NCBI RefSeq assembly: GCF_002355635.1
Contig: NZ_AP017558.1
Span: 1-64,000, forward strand
Length of the DNA: 64,000 nt
Direction of reading: 5' to 3'
From: Halopenitus persicus
GTDB lineage: Archaea; Halobacteriota; Halobacteria; Halobacteriales; Haloferacaceae
The position numbers and the translations under genes were made by a program. Shown in pieces: positions 15,930 through 23,597 of this stretch (the first letter of the stretch is position 1; every line of letters begins with the position of its first letter). The notes under the pieces are model-generated. The model saw nothing but the letters and a program-made list of their open reading frames with translations. It did no database searches and was not told the DNA's origin.

Positions 15930-16490
15930 CTGATCGGCGAATTCGATGCCGTTGCGGCCCGCTTCGACCGGATATCGGCCCCTTTCTCGTTCTTTTAATT
16001 GGTATAAGCTGATCTTTTTAACTCTTGTGGACGATCGTTCGTCCAGGTCCCCAGTCACCCAACGTGGTCCCCGACGGCCGGACGATCCGACGGATGTCGG
16101 GGCGCCATCGCTCCGTCGGTCGGTCTCCGTTGGTCCCGGTCGATCGGTCCCCCTCGGTTCCGGGGTGGATCCGTGCTGTCTCCGCCGTGATAACGTCGGT
16201 TCGATCGATATGTCCATGTTTTTTATTTGTGTGCAGTGGGTCGCCCGATAGACGCTCGTTATCGGCGGTAGTGTCGATATTCGGGAGGGCGGACACGACC
16301 GCCTCACTCACTGCTCTCTGTTCCTTCCCCTTTGTTAACAACCTCCTACGAGGGTATGTTCCCGTCGTTTCGAACGATCCATTCGGACGGTTGATGCGTC
16401 TCCGGACGTGCTTCCCGTGGATCGGAGACGCAACGACGGGTCAATTCCATACTCCCAGTATGGTCGTTGTACTTCCAGTTATCTAGGCCG
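15930..16490. other. long divergent control region of two DUF7344 genes
   Basis: No gene supported. It holds AT-rich islands in GC-rich DNA: 15990-16023 (tcttttaattggtataagct and following atctttttaac) and 16212-16231 (ccatgttttttatttgtgtg). These probably contain further TATA/BRE elements or operators for the two membrane regulators. Confidence 0.45.
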
Positions 16491-16497
16491 TAACAAA
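16491..16497 (+). promoter_or_regulatory. TAACAA-type TATA element, plus-strand DUF7344
   Basis: gtaacaaag word, centred 29 bp before the mini-ORF ATG at 16523, identical to the word before the phnM leader. Confidence 0.5.
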
Positions 16498-16522
16498 GCA
16501 TACACGTCCTGTTCAACGCAGT

Positions 16523-16576
16523 ATGAGGGCCGCACCCCCAACCGTCGGTCTCGAGGACGGGCATCTAAATCAGTGA
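16523..16576 (+). CDS. 17-codon leaderless mini-ORF before DUF7344
   Basis: MRAAPPTVGLEDGHLNQ, ATG 16523 to TGA 16574-16576, two bases before the regulator ATG at 16579. First ATG after the TAACAA element at the leaderless distance. Confidence 0.45.
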   Translation: MRAAPPTVGLEDGHLNQ

Positions 16577-16578
16577 CT

Positions 16579-17139
16579 ATGAGTTCCGATTCTCCCTCCT
16601 CGACCGAGATGTCTCCGGACCTCGTTTTCGACATTCTTAGCAACACCCGTAGACGGATGGTGCTGTATTACCTCCGTCAGTACGGTGAACCGACCTCCGT
16701 CCAGAAACTCGCCGAGGAGATCGCCGCGTTGGAAAACGACGTGGCAGTCGACGAGTTGACGCAACAACAGCGAAAACGGGTGTACGTGTCGCTGTATCAA
16801 ACCCATCTTCCGAAACTCGAGGAGACCGGAGTCATCGAGTACGACGATGACCGGGACGAGGTCCACCTCACCGATCGTGTCGTCGAAATCGATACGTACC
16901 TCACGCCGACGACCGAATCGGAATATCCCTGGCAGCTCCATTATCTCGTGCTCGCGATCGTCGGCGGAGCGACTTTCGTCCTCTCCTCCCTCGGCGTCCC
17001 CGTCCTTGCTGCGGTCTCCACCGTCGAGTTGGGGAGCGTGCTCATCGTCGCGTTCGCCATCTCCGCGGTCGTACAGTACTGGCGATACCAACAGCGACAG
17101 CGGGAGATTCCGGCCGAGCTACTGGAACACGAAGGATAG
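16579..17139 (+). CDS. DUF7344 membrane-anchored wHTH regulator, paralogue
   Basis: 186 residues. The wHTH (SPDLVFDILSNTRRRMVLYYL, SVQKLAEEIAALEND, RKRVYVSLYQTHLPKLEETG) and two C-terminal membrane segments (WQLHYLVLAIVGGATFVLSSL; VELGSVLIVAFAISAVVQYW) parallel the gene at 15214, with a shorter N-terminus. ATG 16579 was chosen because the domain begins right after it and the longer frame upstream is Arg/Ser rich and lacks family similarity. The two divergent copies could form a hetero-oligomer or a regulatory switch. Confidence 0.85.
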   Translation: MSSDSPSSTEMSPDLVFDILSNTRRRMVLYYLRQYGEPTSVQKLAEEIAALENDVAVDELTQQQRKRVYVSLYQTHLPKLEETGVIEYDDDRDEVHLTDRVVEIDTYLTPTTESEYPWQLHYLVLAIVGGATFVLSSLGVPVLAAVSTVELGSVLIVAFAISAVVQYWRYQQRQREIPAELLEHEG

Positions 17140-17147
17140 GTCCCGAT

Positions 17148-17276
17148 CGACACGCATAGCCGACGTATCCAACGACACGCATAGCCGACGCAACTACCGA
17201 CACTCATCGAGCTGACCACAGCTATCGACACTCATCGAGCTGACCGCAGCTATCGACACTCATCGAGCCGACAGAT
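17148..17276. repeat. two adjacent tandem repeat families (25 bp and 28 bp)
   Basis: 25-bp unit beginning cgacacgcatagccgacg at 17148 and 17173; then a 28-bp unit beginning cgacactcatcgagctgacc at 17198, 17226 and 17254 (last partial). The stop codon of the next minus-strand gene (17250-17252) lies at the junction of the last two 28-bp units. Both families share the cgacac start. Confidence 0.92.
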
Positions 17277-17468
17277 GCTCCCCGGGTCGGCGATGATGAA
17301 CTCCTCGTCCAGGAGGTGATCCTCCGTCCCGGGAAGGATCATGTACTGTCCGCCCGTCTCCCCGTCGATCTTGACGACGGTCAGCGGCCGAAGGTCGTAA
17401 TCGAGATCGTCGTTCGGATCCGGGTCAGCTGCGACCTCCTCCCAGGCGTTGCTGATGGCGGAGCTCAC
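17250..17468 (-). CDS. small haloarchaeal protein of unknown function
   Basis: 72 residues, acidic, single domain: DYDLRPLTVVKIDGETGGQY followed by MILPGTEDHLLDEEFIIADP and a C-terminus with two Cys (SICRLDECR). It is a beta-rich mini-protein of the type common near HalOD1 genes; I cannot name the family. It starts at a GTG that overlaps the stop of a 48-codon ORF (GTGA). Confidence 0.6.
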   Translation of the reverse strand: MSSAISNAWEEVAADPDPNDDLDYDLRPLTVVKIDGETGGQYMILPGTEDHLLDEEFIIADPGSICRLDECR

Positions 17469-17611
17469 GCCGACGATGCTCCATTATGACTCGAGTAGGA
17501 GAGTCCTACCGGTTTGGCTGACCCGAACGCGACCCTCGTCTCGATGCCCGTCCGTTTCCGGGCGGGGTCCGCGGGTTTGATTCGGCCTACTGGATCGGTC
17601 TTCGTCTGCAT
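17465..17611 (-). CDS. 48-codon leaderless ORF coupled to the 72-residue gene
   Basis: ATG 17611 opens MQTKTDPVGRIKPADPARKR and ends SSHNGASSA at a TGA (17465-17467) overlapping the GTG start of the next gene. A GGTTAT element (17637-17642, minus strand) lies 28 bp upstream. Basic, without known domain. Confidence 0.45.
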   Translation of the reverse strand: MQTKTDPVGRIKPADPARKRTGIETRVAFGSAKPVGLSYSSHNGASSA

Positions 17612-17735
17612 AGTGGGTAAGTGATTCCTACCACGGATAACCGTTTTGTCGGGATGGTTACCAGGTTGTTGCACGTTGGAATCGTCGCTGACTGACGTCT
17701 CAGCGTTCGGATTCAACGGACGACGGATCACTTCG

Positions 17736-18056
17736 TTACTGCTCCGAGCCAGCTCGCTCTCTGATGGTTATCTCGCCGGCGGCCGTCGCCGTCACGTCGT
17801 ATCGTTCGACGGGAAACGTCACTTCGCCGTCGCCCCGTCGTCCGGAAACGGGCTGAAACAACCCGTCGAGCGAATCCGGGTCGACGTGTTCGAAGACGAC
17901 CGTCTCGCTGCTCTCGACGTCGAAGTCGGCGACCTCGTCGAGCGCCAGGAGTATGCTCGTGCTAAGTTCGGTGTCGTCTCGGACGTTGTGGCGGGACTGA
18001 TACACGATCGGGTTGGACCCCTCGTATCGGATCTCCGCCTTGCCGCATTGCGACAT
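17736..18056 (-). CDS. HalOD1 output-domain protein
   Basis: 106 residues consisting of one HalOD1 domain: VYQSRHNVRDDTELSTSILL, ALDEVADFDVESSETVVFEHV, DPDSLDGLFQPV and a final beta strand pair. HalOD1 is a haloarchaeal output domain of unknown activity often linked to signalling proteins. It is a stand-alone single-domain form. Promoter words ACTTTTGTA (about -28) and GTATAACAG (about -38) precede ATG 18056, so it is probably leaderless with no mini-ORF. Confidence 0.85.
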   Translation of the reverse strand: MSQCGKAEIRYEGSNPIVYQSRHNVRDDTELSTSILLALDEVADFDVESSETVVFEHVDPDSLDGLFQPVSGRRGDGEVTFPVERYDVTATAAGEITIRERAGSEQ

Positions 18057-18079
18057 TAGTGATCGCTCAGAGTGCCGGG

Positions 18080-18099
18080 TACAAAAGTACTGTTATACA
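18080..18099 (-). promoter_or_regulatory. promoter of the HalOD1 gene
   Basis: Minus-strand GTGTATAACAGTACTTTTGT. The inner ACTTTTGT is about 28 bp before ATG 18056; the outer TATAACA matches the recurring motif. Confidence 0.45.
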
Positions 18100-19097
18100 C
18101 CCGAGAGGGTTGATCCCGTATGGATCGGGCCCTCGATTACGACTTCGACCGCCTCGATCGGAAATGATTCGCGCGGGCGTGGCCGATCCCGCAGTCCGAT
18201 CGCGATGCCGACGATGCCAAGGAGTTGCTGGAGGACGAACTCGATCGCCCCGATGATCCCGCGTTCGGAGATCACGACGGCAACGGCGCCCATCGACAGC
18301 AGGACCCACGCGATCAGGGCGATCGACCCGGCGAGCAATGCGAGCACGCCGACGCAGAGCCACGCGAACGTGCCGATCCGGTACCGGAACCGGCTGATGT
18401 ACTTCCCCAACAGCTTCGGTGAGCGGACCGACCGCCGGAGAACCTGCCCCGGACCGAACGCGTAGCCCCGGGACCACCGTCGAAACGGCTCGTGTAACGT
18501 CGGCGGTTCGGGGTGACGGGCGGCCACCTCCGGCAGCCGCAGCAGCCGATATCCCGCGTCCGTGAGCAGAAATCCGAGATGAATGTCCTCGAGCGATCGC
18601 AGCTGCGGATCGAATCCGCCGACGGACCGAAGCGATGCGGCGTCGTACAGCGCGGTCCCCCTGACGGCGTCGACCTCGTGGATGGTCGTTTCGTCCGGGA
18701 GGCGGTTGAGATACCCGTCGACGGCGGCAACCCCGTTTCGAGCGATATACTCGCGCGCGTGGGAGAGCCAGTTCTTCTCCACCGTCATATCCCCGTCGAC
18801 GAACAATATCGACTCGCCGCGGGCAGCCTGCGTGCCGACGTATCGTCCCGCGCCGGGCGTCGTCAGGTCGTCCGACGGGATCCGGAGGACGGTGATCGGA
18901 TACTCGACCGCGTATTCGACCGTTCGATCGGTCGAGTTCGAGTCCACGAGGATGACCTCGAACTCCGAAAGCGAATCGCAGGCGTCGAGGACGGACTCGA
19001 TGCACGCACGGACCCGTTCCTCCTCGTTGTAGGTGACGATGACGACCGATAGCTCCGGGGTCTCCCCGCCGGTCTCCCTCGTGAATTCCACCGTCAT
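18093..19097 (-). CDS. GT2 family glycosyltransferase with membrane tail
   Basis: 334 residues. ELSVVIVTYNEEERVRACIESVL, FEVILVDSNSTDRTVEYA, ARGESILFVDGDMTV (DXD) and LRSLEDIHLGFLL (acceptor-side Glu-Asp) define a GT-A inverting enzyme of the haloarchaeal type. Residues about 235-300 have two or three membrane segments (FAWLCVGVLALLAGSIALIA; WVLLSMGAVAVVISERG). Works at the inner membrane face. The start ATG 19097 overlaps the stop of a 20-codon leaderless ORF. Its last codons overlap the promoter of the HalOD1 gene. Confidence 0.9.
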   Translation of the reverse strand: MTVEFTRETGGETPELSVVIVTYNEEERVRACIESVLDACDSLSEFEVILVDSNSTDRTVEYAVEYPITVLRIPSDDLTTPGAGRYVGTQAARGESILFVDGDMTVEKNWLSHAREYIARNGVAAVDGYLNRLPDETTIHEVDAVRGTALYDAASLRSVGGFDPQLRSLEDIHLGFLLTDAGYRLLRLPEVAARHPEPPTLHEPFRRWSRGYAFGPGQVLRRSVRSPKLLGKYISRFRYRIGTFAWLCVGVLALLAGSIALIAWVLLSMGAVAVVISERGIIGAIEFVLQQLLGIVGIAIGLRDRPRPRESFPIEAVEVVIEGPIHTGSTLSGV

Positions 19098-19156
19098 CTC
19101 CCGGCGATCACGTCGGTTGGGAACGGTCTCGAATCGACGGTGTGGTCCATAGTCAT
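19094..19156 (-). CDS. 20-codon leaderless mini-ORF coupled to GT2
   Basis: MTMDHTVDSRPFPTDVIAGR, ATG 19156 to TGA 19094-19096, overlapping the GT2 ATG as ATGA. CATAACAA (19180-19187, minus) is centred 27.5 bp upstream, an ideal leaderless spacing. Confidence 0.55.
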   Translation of the reverse strand: MTMDHTVDSRPFPTDVIAGR

Positions 19157-19179
19157 CGGATAGAGGACGATCGACCGAT

Positions 19180-19187
19180 TTGTTATG
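19180..19187 (-). promoter_or_regulatory. CATAACAA TATA element, GT2 leader
   Basis: Minus-strand CATAACAA, 27-28 bp before ATG 19156. Confidence 0.55.
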
Positions 19188-19231
19188 TGCCGGCTACCCG
19201 CGGAGCGCCCGTGCGTCCGTCGAGTCACGAC

Positions 19232-19290
19232 GCACGACCGCCGGCTTCCGGCACACGACCGCCGGCTCCGGCACACGACCGCCGGCTCCG
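19232..19290. repeat. 20-bp tandem repeat, 3 copies, intergenic
   Basis: gcacacgaccgccggctccg at 19251 and 19271, with a 19-bp variant at 19232. It lies between the divergent GT2 and flippase promoters. Confidence 0.9.
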
Positions 19291-19343
19291 TCGGACGTCA
19301 CGCCGTTGAAGGCTCCCGCCACCGAACCGACGATTACGAGAAC

Positions 19344-19351
19344 CATAACAA
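19344..19351 (+). promoter_or_regulatory. CATAACAA element upstream of the flippase
   Basis: About 60 bp before ATG 19409 of the coupled mini-ORF and 34 bp before an in-frame TTG (19382). Confidence 0.4.
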
Positions 19352-19408
19352 TGCGTCCGTAGTTACTCGGTCAACCAGAACTTGTCATCCATCGCCGGCT
19401 TCCCATCC

Positions 19409-19507
19409 ATGCGACGACCCGTCTTGAGACGGTCCATCACGACGACGAACGGCACCGTCGAGAGCCCGGGGGACGTCGCTGATCGAGGTCGGTTGAACGT
19501 ACCATGA
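19409..19507 (+). CDS. possible 32-codon mini-ORF coupled to the flippase
   Basis: ATG 19409 (MRRPVLRRSITTTNGTVESP...) to TGA 19505-19507 overlapping the flippase ATG. Spacing from the CATAACAA box fits only if translation begins at the in-frame TTG 19382, or if there is a short 5' UTR. Confidence 0.35.
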   Translation: MRRPVLRRSITTTNGTVESPGDVADRGRLNVP

Positions 19508-21027
19508 GGGGCCTCGACGACATCTACCGACGGTTTCTCTCGATCCTCGGCGCCGGAGTGACGACCATGATCATCGCGTTCCTCTCGACGCCGATCATCG
19601 TTCGACTTCTCGGTCCGGGCGGATACGGCGACTACGCCGTCCTGTTATCCATTTTTTCGCTGTACATGATCCCCGTGAGTTCCGGGATCACGGCGGGCGT
19701 GCAGAAGTTCGTCGCCGAGGAACGGGACGTGCCACACTGGCGCGAACACGTGATCCGCTTTTATGCCGTGCTCGCCTTCGTCACCGTCCTCGTCGGCGTG
19801 GTCGTGCTGCTGGCGTTCACGGTGCTGGGTGGGGCGGAGTACTTCTTCGGGGGATCGTTCACGCTGTATTTCTATTTGCTGTGTGGCTTCGTTCTCATCT
19901 CACAGTTCTACGCCCTGTGTAACCGGATCCTGCTCGGAATGAGCCTCGAGTTGCTTTCGGGACCGTTGGAGGTGGCAAAGAAGTTCCTCACCGTTTCGAT
20001 CGGCATCCTCCTGGTGCTCTCCGGCCGCCACGTCGAGGGGATGATCGCCGGCCACATCGTCGCGAACCTGGTGCTCGTGTGCGTGGCCGCCTACTGGATC
20101 GCCAAGCGGATCTCGCCGTCGACGCTGCTCCGGTCGCGCCCGGAGTCGTTTCCCTACGCCGACGTCGTCTCGTTTAACGCGCTCAACATCGTGTTGATCC
20201 TGCTCGTGATGTCGCTTTTTCACGTCGACGTCGTGATGCTTCGGGTCCTGTCGGACTCGGAGACGACCGGATTCTACAAGGCGGCGTTGGCGCTTGCGGA
20301 GTATCTCTGGATCGTGCCGATCGCCCTGAAGACGGTGTTGCTGCACTCGAGTTCCACGCTCTGGAGCAACGGTCACCTGGAGCGGATCACGAAACTGTCG
20401 GCGCGGATCACGCGCTATACGGTGTTGCTCGTCGTGTTGATGGCGATCGGCATCGCGGTGCTGGCGGACCGGTTCGTCCCGCTGTACTACGGCGAGGAGT
20501 TCGCCGTCTCCGTCGTCCCGCTGTTGCTGCTCCTGCCCGGTGCCATCGGCTTCGCCGCTGCCCGCCCGTTGAAATCGATCAGCCAGGGGTCGGGCCGGAT
20601 CCGGACGTTGATCGGCGTGACCGGCGTCGCGGCCACGATCAACCTGGTCCTGAACGCCGCGTTCATCCCCCTGTTCGGGATGAACGGCGCCGCGGTCGCC
20701 ACGAGCGTCAGCTACGGATCGATGTTCGTGCTCTACGTCTGGGCCGCCTGGCGCATCGGATACGACCCCCTCGACGATTTCCGCGGTCGGCGCATCGCTC
20801 TGACCGCGGTGATCGCGGCGCCGATCATCTGGGCCGTGGATCGCGCCATCGAATACGACCCGTTGGCGTTCGCGCTGGTGCCGGTCGTCGGCCTGCTCGT
20901 CTTCGGGAGCGCGGCGCTCGGTACCGGAGCCGTCGATACGGCCGAACTGGGACGGATCGCCGAGAAGCTGCCGGATCGGATCGAGGCGACCATCGCTCCC
21001 GTGTTGTCCCGGATCGAGAACCGGTAG
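19504..21027 (+). CDS. Wzx-like polysaccharide flippase (MOP/PST family)
   Basis: 507 residues, about 12-14 hydrophobic segments. N-terminal ILGAGVTTMIIAFLSTPIIVRLLGPGGYGDYAVL is the hallmark of polysaccharide exporters; FYKAALALAEYLWIVPIAL, ALTLSHPSLS-like loop replaced by LLHSSSTLWSN, and PRPLKSISQGSGRIRTLIGVT-like segment (ARPLKSISQGSGR) follow. It probably flips lipid-linked oligosaccharide across the membrane. The only exporter gene in the cluster, so central to the pathway. Confidence 0.9.
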   Translation: MRGLDDIYRRFLSILGAGVTTMIIAFLSTPIIVRLLGPGGYGDYAVLLSIFSLYMIPVSSGITAGVQKFVAEERDVPHWREHVIRFYAVLAFVTVLVGVVVLLAFTVLGGAEYFFGGSFTLYFYLLCGFVLISQFYALCNRILLGMSLELLSGPLEVAKKFLTVSIGILLVLSGRHVEGMIAGHIVANLVLVCVAAYWIAKRISPSTLLRSRPESFPYADVVSFNALNIVLILLVMSLFHVDVVMLRVLSDSETTGFYKAALALAEYLWIVPIALKTVLLHSSSTLWSNGHLERITKLSARITRYTVLLVVLMAIGIAVLADRFVPLYYGEEFAVSVVPLLLLLPGAIGFAAARPLKSISQGSGRIRTLIGVTGVAATINLVLNAAFIPLFGMNGAAVATSVSYGSMFVLYVWAAWRIGYDPLDDFRGRRIALTAVIAAPIIWAVDRAIEYDPLAFALVPVVGLLVFGSAALGTGAVDTAELGRIAEKLPDRIEATIAPVLSRIENR

Positions 21028-21096
21028 CCGGTCGTCCGTCCCGACCGTCGGACGACCGCAACCGGCACGCCGGGCGGATGGCCACTCGACTGCCGG

Positions 21097-22200
21097 TTAC
21101 GGTTCGGCGTCGAATGGGTTGCCGTTCCACCGTGTTTGTGGTGCACCGACGTTCTTCTTCGTCGACTCGTCCCTGCCGTAGTGGTTCGCCTCGAAATGAA
21201 CGTTCTCGTATCTGTTCGGCTGTCTGACCGCGCTCTCGCGGTCCTCGTGGTAGAACCAGTTCCGTTCGATCCACGCCCCCTCCGTCGGCGTTCCGCGAAT
21301 GTCGATCGCGTAGTACTTCCCGCCAGGATTCCGGCTCTTCGCCTCGACCGCGGTCGTCGCCTTGAACGTGTTCCGCTTGATGACGATCCGTTCGCCGGCG
21401 ATGCCTTTCATCCCCTCGGTGCCGTGCATATCGAACTGGGACCCAACCCACTGCTCGCCGACGACGTTGAACCGTGCGACGTACCCGACGTCCGCGCCGC
21501 CGGCTCCCGAGATGGAGTGCCGATTGTAATCGAAGTAGTTCGATTCGATGAGCGGTTGGTGGTTGCCCTCCGGGATCGCGACGCCGTATCCGAGCCCCTC
21601 CCAGGTGTTGTGGTGAATGTAGTTGTGATGGACGTGCGCGTTCCCGCGCGCGAAGACGGCGGTGTACGGCCATCCCGAGATCTCGTTGTTGTCGACGACC
21701 GCGTTTCGTTTCGCGGTGACGCCGCCGCCGCCCCTGTGGGCGTAGTAGTCGCCGTCGTGTGCCTCCTCGGCGTTCACGTACTCGTGGAAATGGCCTTTGA
21801 GTCGGAATCCGGTGAGCCGTGCGCCCTGCCCCAGGACCAGCTTTCGTTTGAACGTGTCCGACTCCGGGGTCCGGTCGCCGTCCGGCGACCGCAACACTGC
21901 ACCCGGCTCTCCATCCGTCCGCCCGCCCGCGAGGGTCACGCCCTGGGGAACGGTGAGCTCCCAAAGCCCCGTCAGATCGAGTTCCACGTCCGGCGGAACG
22001 GTAACGACGTCCCCCACGCTCGCGTCGGCGAGCGCCTCGACCAGCCGATCGACGGAATCGATCGGGGACGGTTCCGCGGTCGCAACCGTCACCTCCGGGG
22101 GATCCACGACGTCCTCCCCGGGGGATGGACCATCGTCGGACGTCGTACAGCCAGCCGCAAACACGCTTGTAGTGATCGCCAGATACGTCCGCCTATCCAT
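21097..22200 (-). CDS. beta-helix lipoprotein, possible polysaccharide lyase/hydrolase
   Basis: 367 residues. A lipobox (VFAAGCT, Cys near residue 18) suggests a lipid-anchored exported protein. Residues about 110-330 form a right-handed parallel beta-helix: ARLTGFRLKG, NAVVDNNEISGW, NAHVHHNYIHHNTWEGLGYG, IESNYFDYNRHSISG, IVIKRNTFKA and WIERNWFYHED. Homologous to the C-terminal part of the protein at 24695. Such proteins bind or cleave polysaccharide; catalytic residues cannot be assigned here. Leaderless: an ATACTAATAT element is centred 28 bp before ATG 22200. Confidence 0.82.
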   Translation of the reverse strand: MDRRTYLAITTSVFAAGCTTSDDGPSPGEDVVDPPEVTVATAEPSPIDSVDRLVEALADASVGDVVTVPPDVELDLTGLWELTVPQGVTLAGGRTDGEPGAVLRSPDGDRTPESDTFKRKLVLGQGARLTGFRLKGHFHEYVNAEEAHDGDYYAHRGGGGVTAKRNAVVDNNEISGWPYTAVFARGNAHVHHNYIHHNTWEGLGYGVAIPEGNHQPLIESNYFDYNRHSISGAGGADVGYVARFNVVGEQWVGSQFDMHGTEGMKGIAGERIVIKRNTFKATTAVEAKSRNPGGKYYAIDIRGTPTEGAWIERNWFYHEDRESAVRQPNRYENVHFEANHYGRDESTKKNVGAPQTRWNGNPFDAEP

Positions 22201-22223
22201 ACACCGAATACTGATCTAACCGG

Positions 22224-22233
22224 ATATTAGTAT
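22224..22233 (-). promoter_or_regulatory. TATA element of the beta-helix lipoprotein
   Basis: Minus-strand ATACTAATAT, centred 28 bp before ATG 22200. Confidence 0.55.
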
Positions 22234-22447
22234 GCGTCACCTATTCGCGCGGGCAGTGCCGGACGCCGTGACGATCCATCTCGGTCGTGGAACGCCGTCG
22301 TGGGGGAGCGGATGACCCATTCCTGATTCGACACGTCATATGGTGTATGGTAAGTCGATGTTGCATCCGTATCATCGAGATTACTCGAAAAATTACTTTA
22401 ATTACTTCTGGACACCTTGTTCATAACTAACCATCATAGAACTGTAC

Positions 22448-22480
22448 GTGCCGTCGCTGGGGACCCCAGCACGACGATGA
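22448..22480 (+). CDS. possible GTG-started 10-codon mini-ORF
   Basis: GTG CCG TCG ... CGA TGA (MPSLGTPARR) ends with TGA overlapping ATG 22477 of the ferritin-like gene. A TCATAACTA element (22421-22429) is about 23 bp upstream. Weak case. Confidence 0.25.
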   Translation: MPSLGTPARR

Positions 22481-23523
22481 CCGAACCAGAGACGACCATG
22501 ACAGAAGACGACACACACGCGCTCGCGAGACGGATCGCGACCTCCGTGACGGAACGGATCGAGACGGACGAAAGCTCCAGAAGGGGATTCCTGGGACGGA
22601 CGGCCCTGGCGGGCGGGACGCTGTTGGCGCTCGGCAGCGGCACCGGAGTCGGCTCGGCACAGGTGGCCGAAGACGACGAGACCGACGAGGACGAGGAGAT
22701 GGCGACGTTCGCCGATGTCCGGGGAACGGACGTCGACGTGCTGAACTACGCGCTTTCGCTTGAGCACCTCCAGGCCGCCTTCTATCGCGAGTCCCTCGAG
22801 ACGTTCGACGAGGAGGACTTCGTGGCGGCCGAGCCCCTGCAGACGTTCGACGAGGAGGTTCGCCGGGAGGTGTTCGGCTACGTGCAATCCGCCGGCACCC
22901 ACGAGGAGACCCACGTCGAGGTGCTGACCCGGGCGGTGGAGCTGCTCGGCGGGGAGCCCGCGACGGCGGCCACCTACGACTTCGGCGTCGAGAGCGTGGC
23001 CGATTTCCTCACGGTCGGACGGACGATCGAGAACCTCGGCGTCGGGGCCTACGCGGGTGCAGCGCCGTTCATGGAGAGTCCGGACCTCCTGAGCGCCGCG
23101 TTGTCCATCCACAGCGTCGAGGCGCGCCACGCCGCCGTACTGAACCACGTCACCGGGGAACCGCCGGCCCCGGACGCGTTCGACCCGGCCAGCTCTCAGC
23201 AGGACGTGCTCGACGCCGTGAGCCAGTTCATCGAGTCCGCTGACGGGGGTGAGGACGAGACGCCCTCGGATGAAGAGACGCCCTCGGATGAAGAGACGCC
23301 GACGGACGAGGAGACGCCGACGGACGAGGAGACGCCCTCGGATGAAGAGACGCCGACGGACGAGGAGACGCCGACGGATGAAGAGACGCCCTCGGATGAA
23401 GAGACGCCGACGGACGAGGAGACGCCCTCGGATGAAGGAACTCCGATCGACGGAGAGGATAACGAGACGGCGACGGAAAGCGCCGACAACGGCACGGTGA
23501 CGTCTGCGCTCTTCGGACGGTAG
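22477..23523 (+). CDS. exported ferritin-like protein with Thr/Ser-Pro repeat tail
   Basis: 348 residues. A Tat signal (SSRRGFLGRTALAGGTLLAL) at residues 31-50 is followed by a ferritin-like four-helix domain (about 75-225): VLNYALSLEHLQAAFYRESL, GYVQSAGTHEETHVEVLTRA and ALSIHSVEARHAAVLNHVTG supply the Glu and His residues of a di-iron-type site. The C-terminal third is a run of DEETPT/DEETPS repeats, a likely O-glycosylated spacer, without a PGF-CTERM anchor. ATG 22477 is chosen over the earlier TTG. The role may be iron or redox at the cell surface; the link to polysaccharide is unclear. Confidence 0.82.
   Translation: MTEPETTMTEDDTHALARRIATSVTERIETDESSRRGFLGRTALAGGTLLALGSGTGVGSAQVAEDDETDEDEEMATFADVRGTDVDVLNYALSLEHLQAAFYRESLETFDEEDFVAAEPLQTFDEEVRREVFGYVQSAGTHEETHVEVLTRAVELLGGEPATAATYDFGVESVADFLTVGRTIENLGVGAYAGAAPFMESPDLLSAALSIHSVEARHAAVLNHVTGEPPAPDAFDPASSQQDVLDAVSQFIESADGGEDETPSDEETPSDEETPTDEETPTDEETPSDEETPTDEETPTDEETPSDEETPTDEETPSDEGTPIDGEDNETATESADNGTVTSALFGR
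23265..23440. repeat. coding DEETP[ST] repeat array
   Basis: Fifteen-bp units (gatgaagagacgccctcg or gacgaggagacgccgacg types, 18 bp) repeated about ten times in frame, alternating Thr and Ser versions. Internally homogeneous, so likely variable in copy number. Confidence 0.9.
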
Positions 23524-23562
23524 CGTTCGAACCGCCGCCGTCCTTTCGGACGACTATTTTTC

Positions 23563-23596
23563 GGCGAGTTCCGTGTTCCGGCGAGTTCCGTGTTCC
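23563..23596. repeat. 17-bp direct duplication
   Basis: ggcgagttccgtgttcc at 23563 and 23580, immediately downstream of the minus-strand gene ending at 23598. Confidence 0.9.
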
Positions 23597-23597
23597 G

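Noticed and set aside
23265-23440. CRISPR-like regular spacing
   Set aside because: Units are contiguous, in frame and encode DEETP[ST]; there are no spacers.
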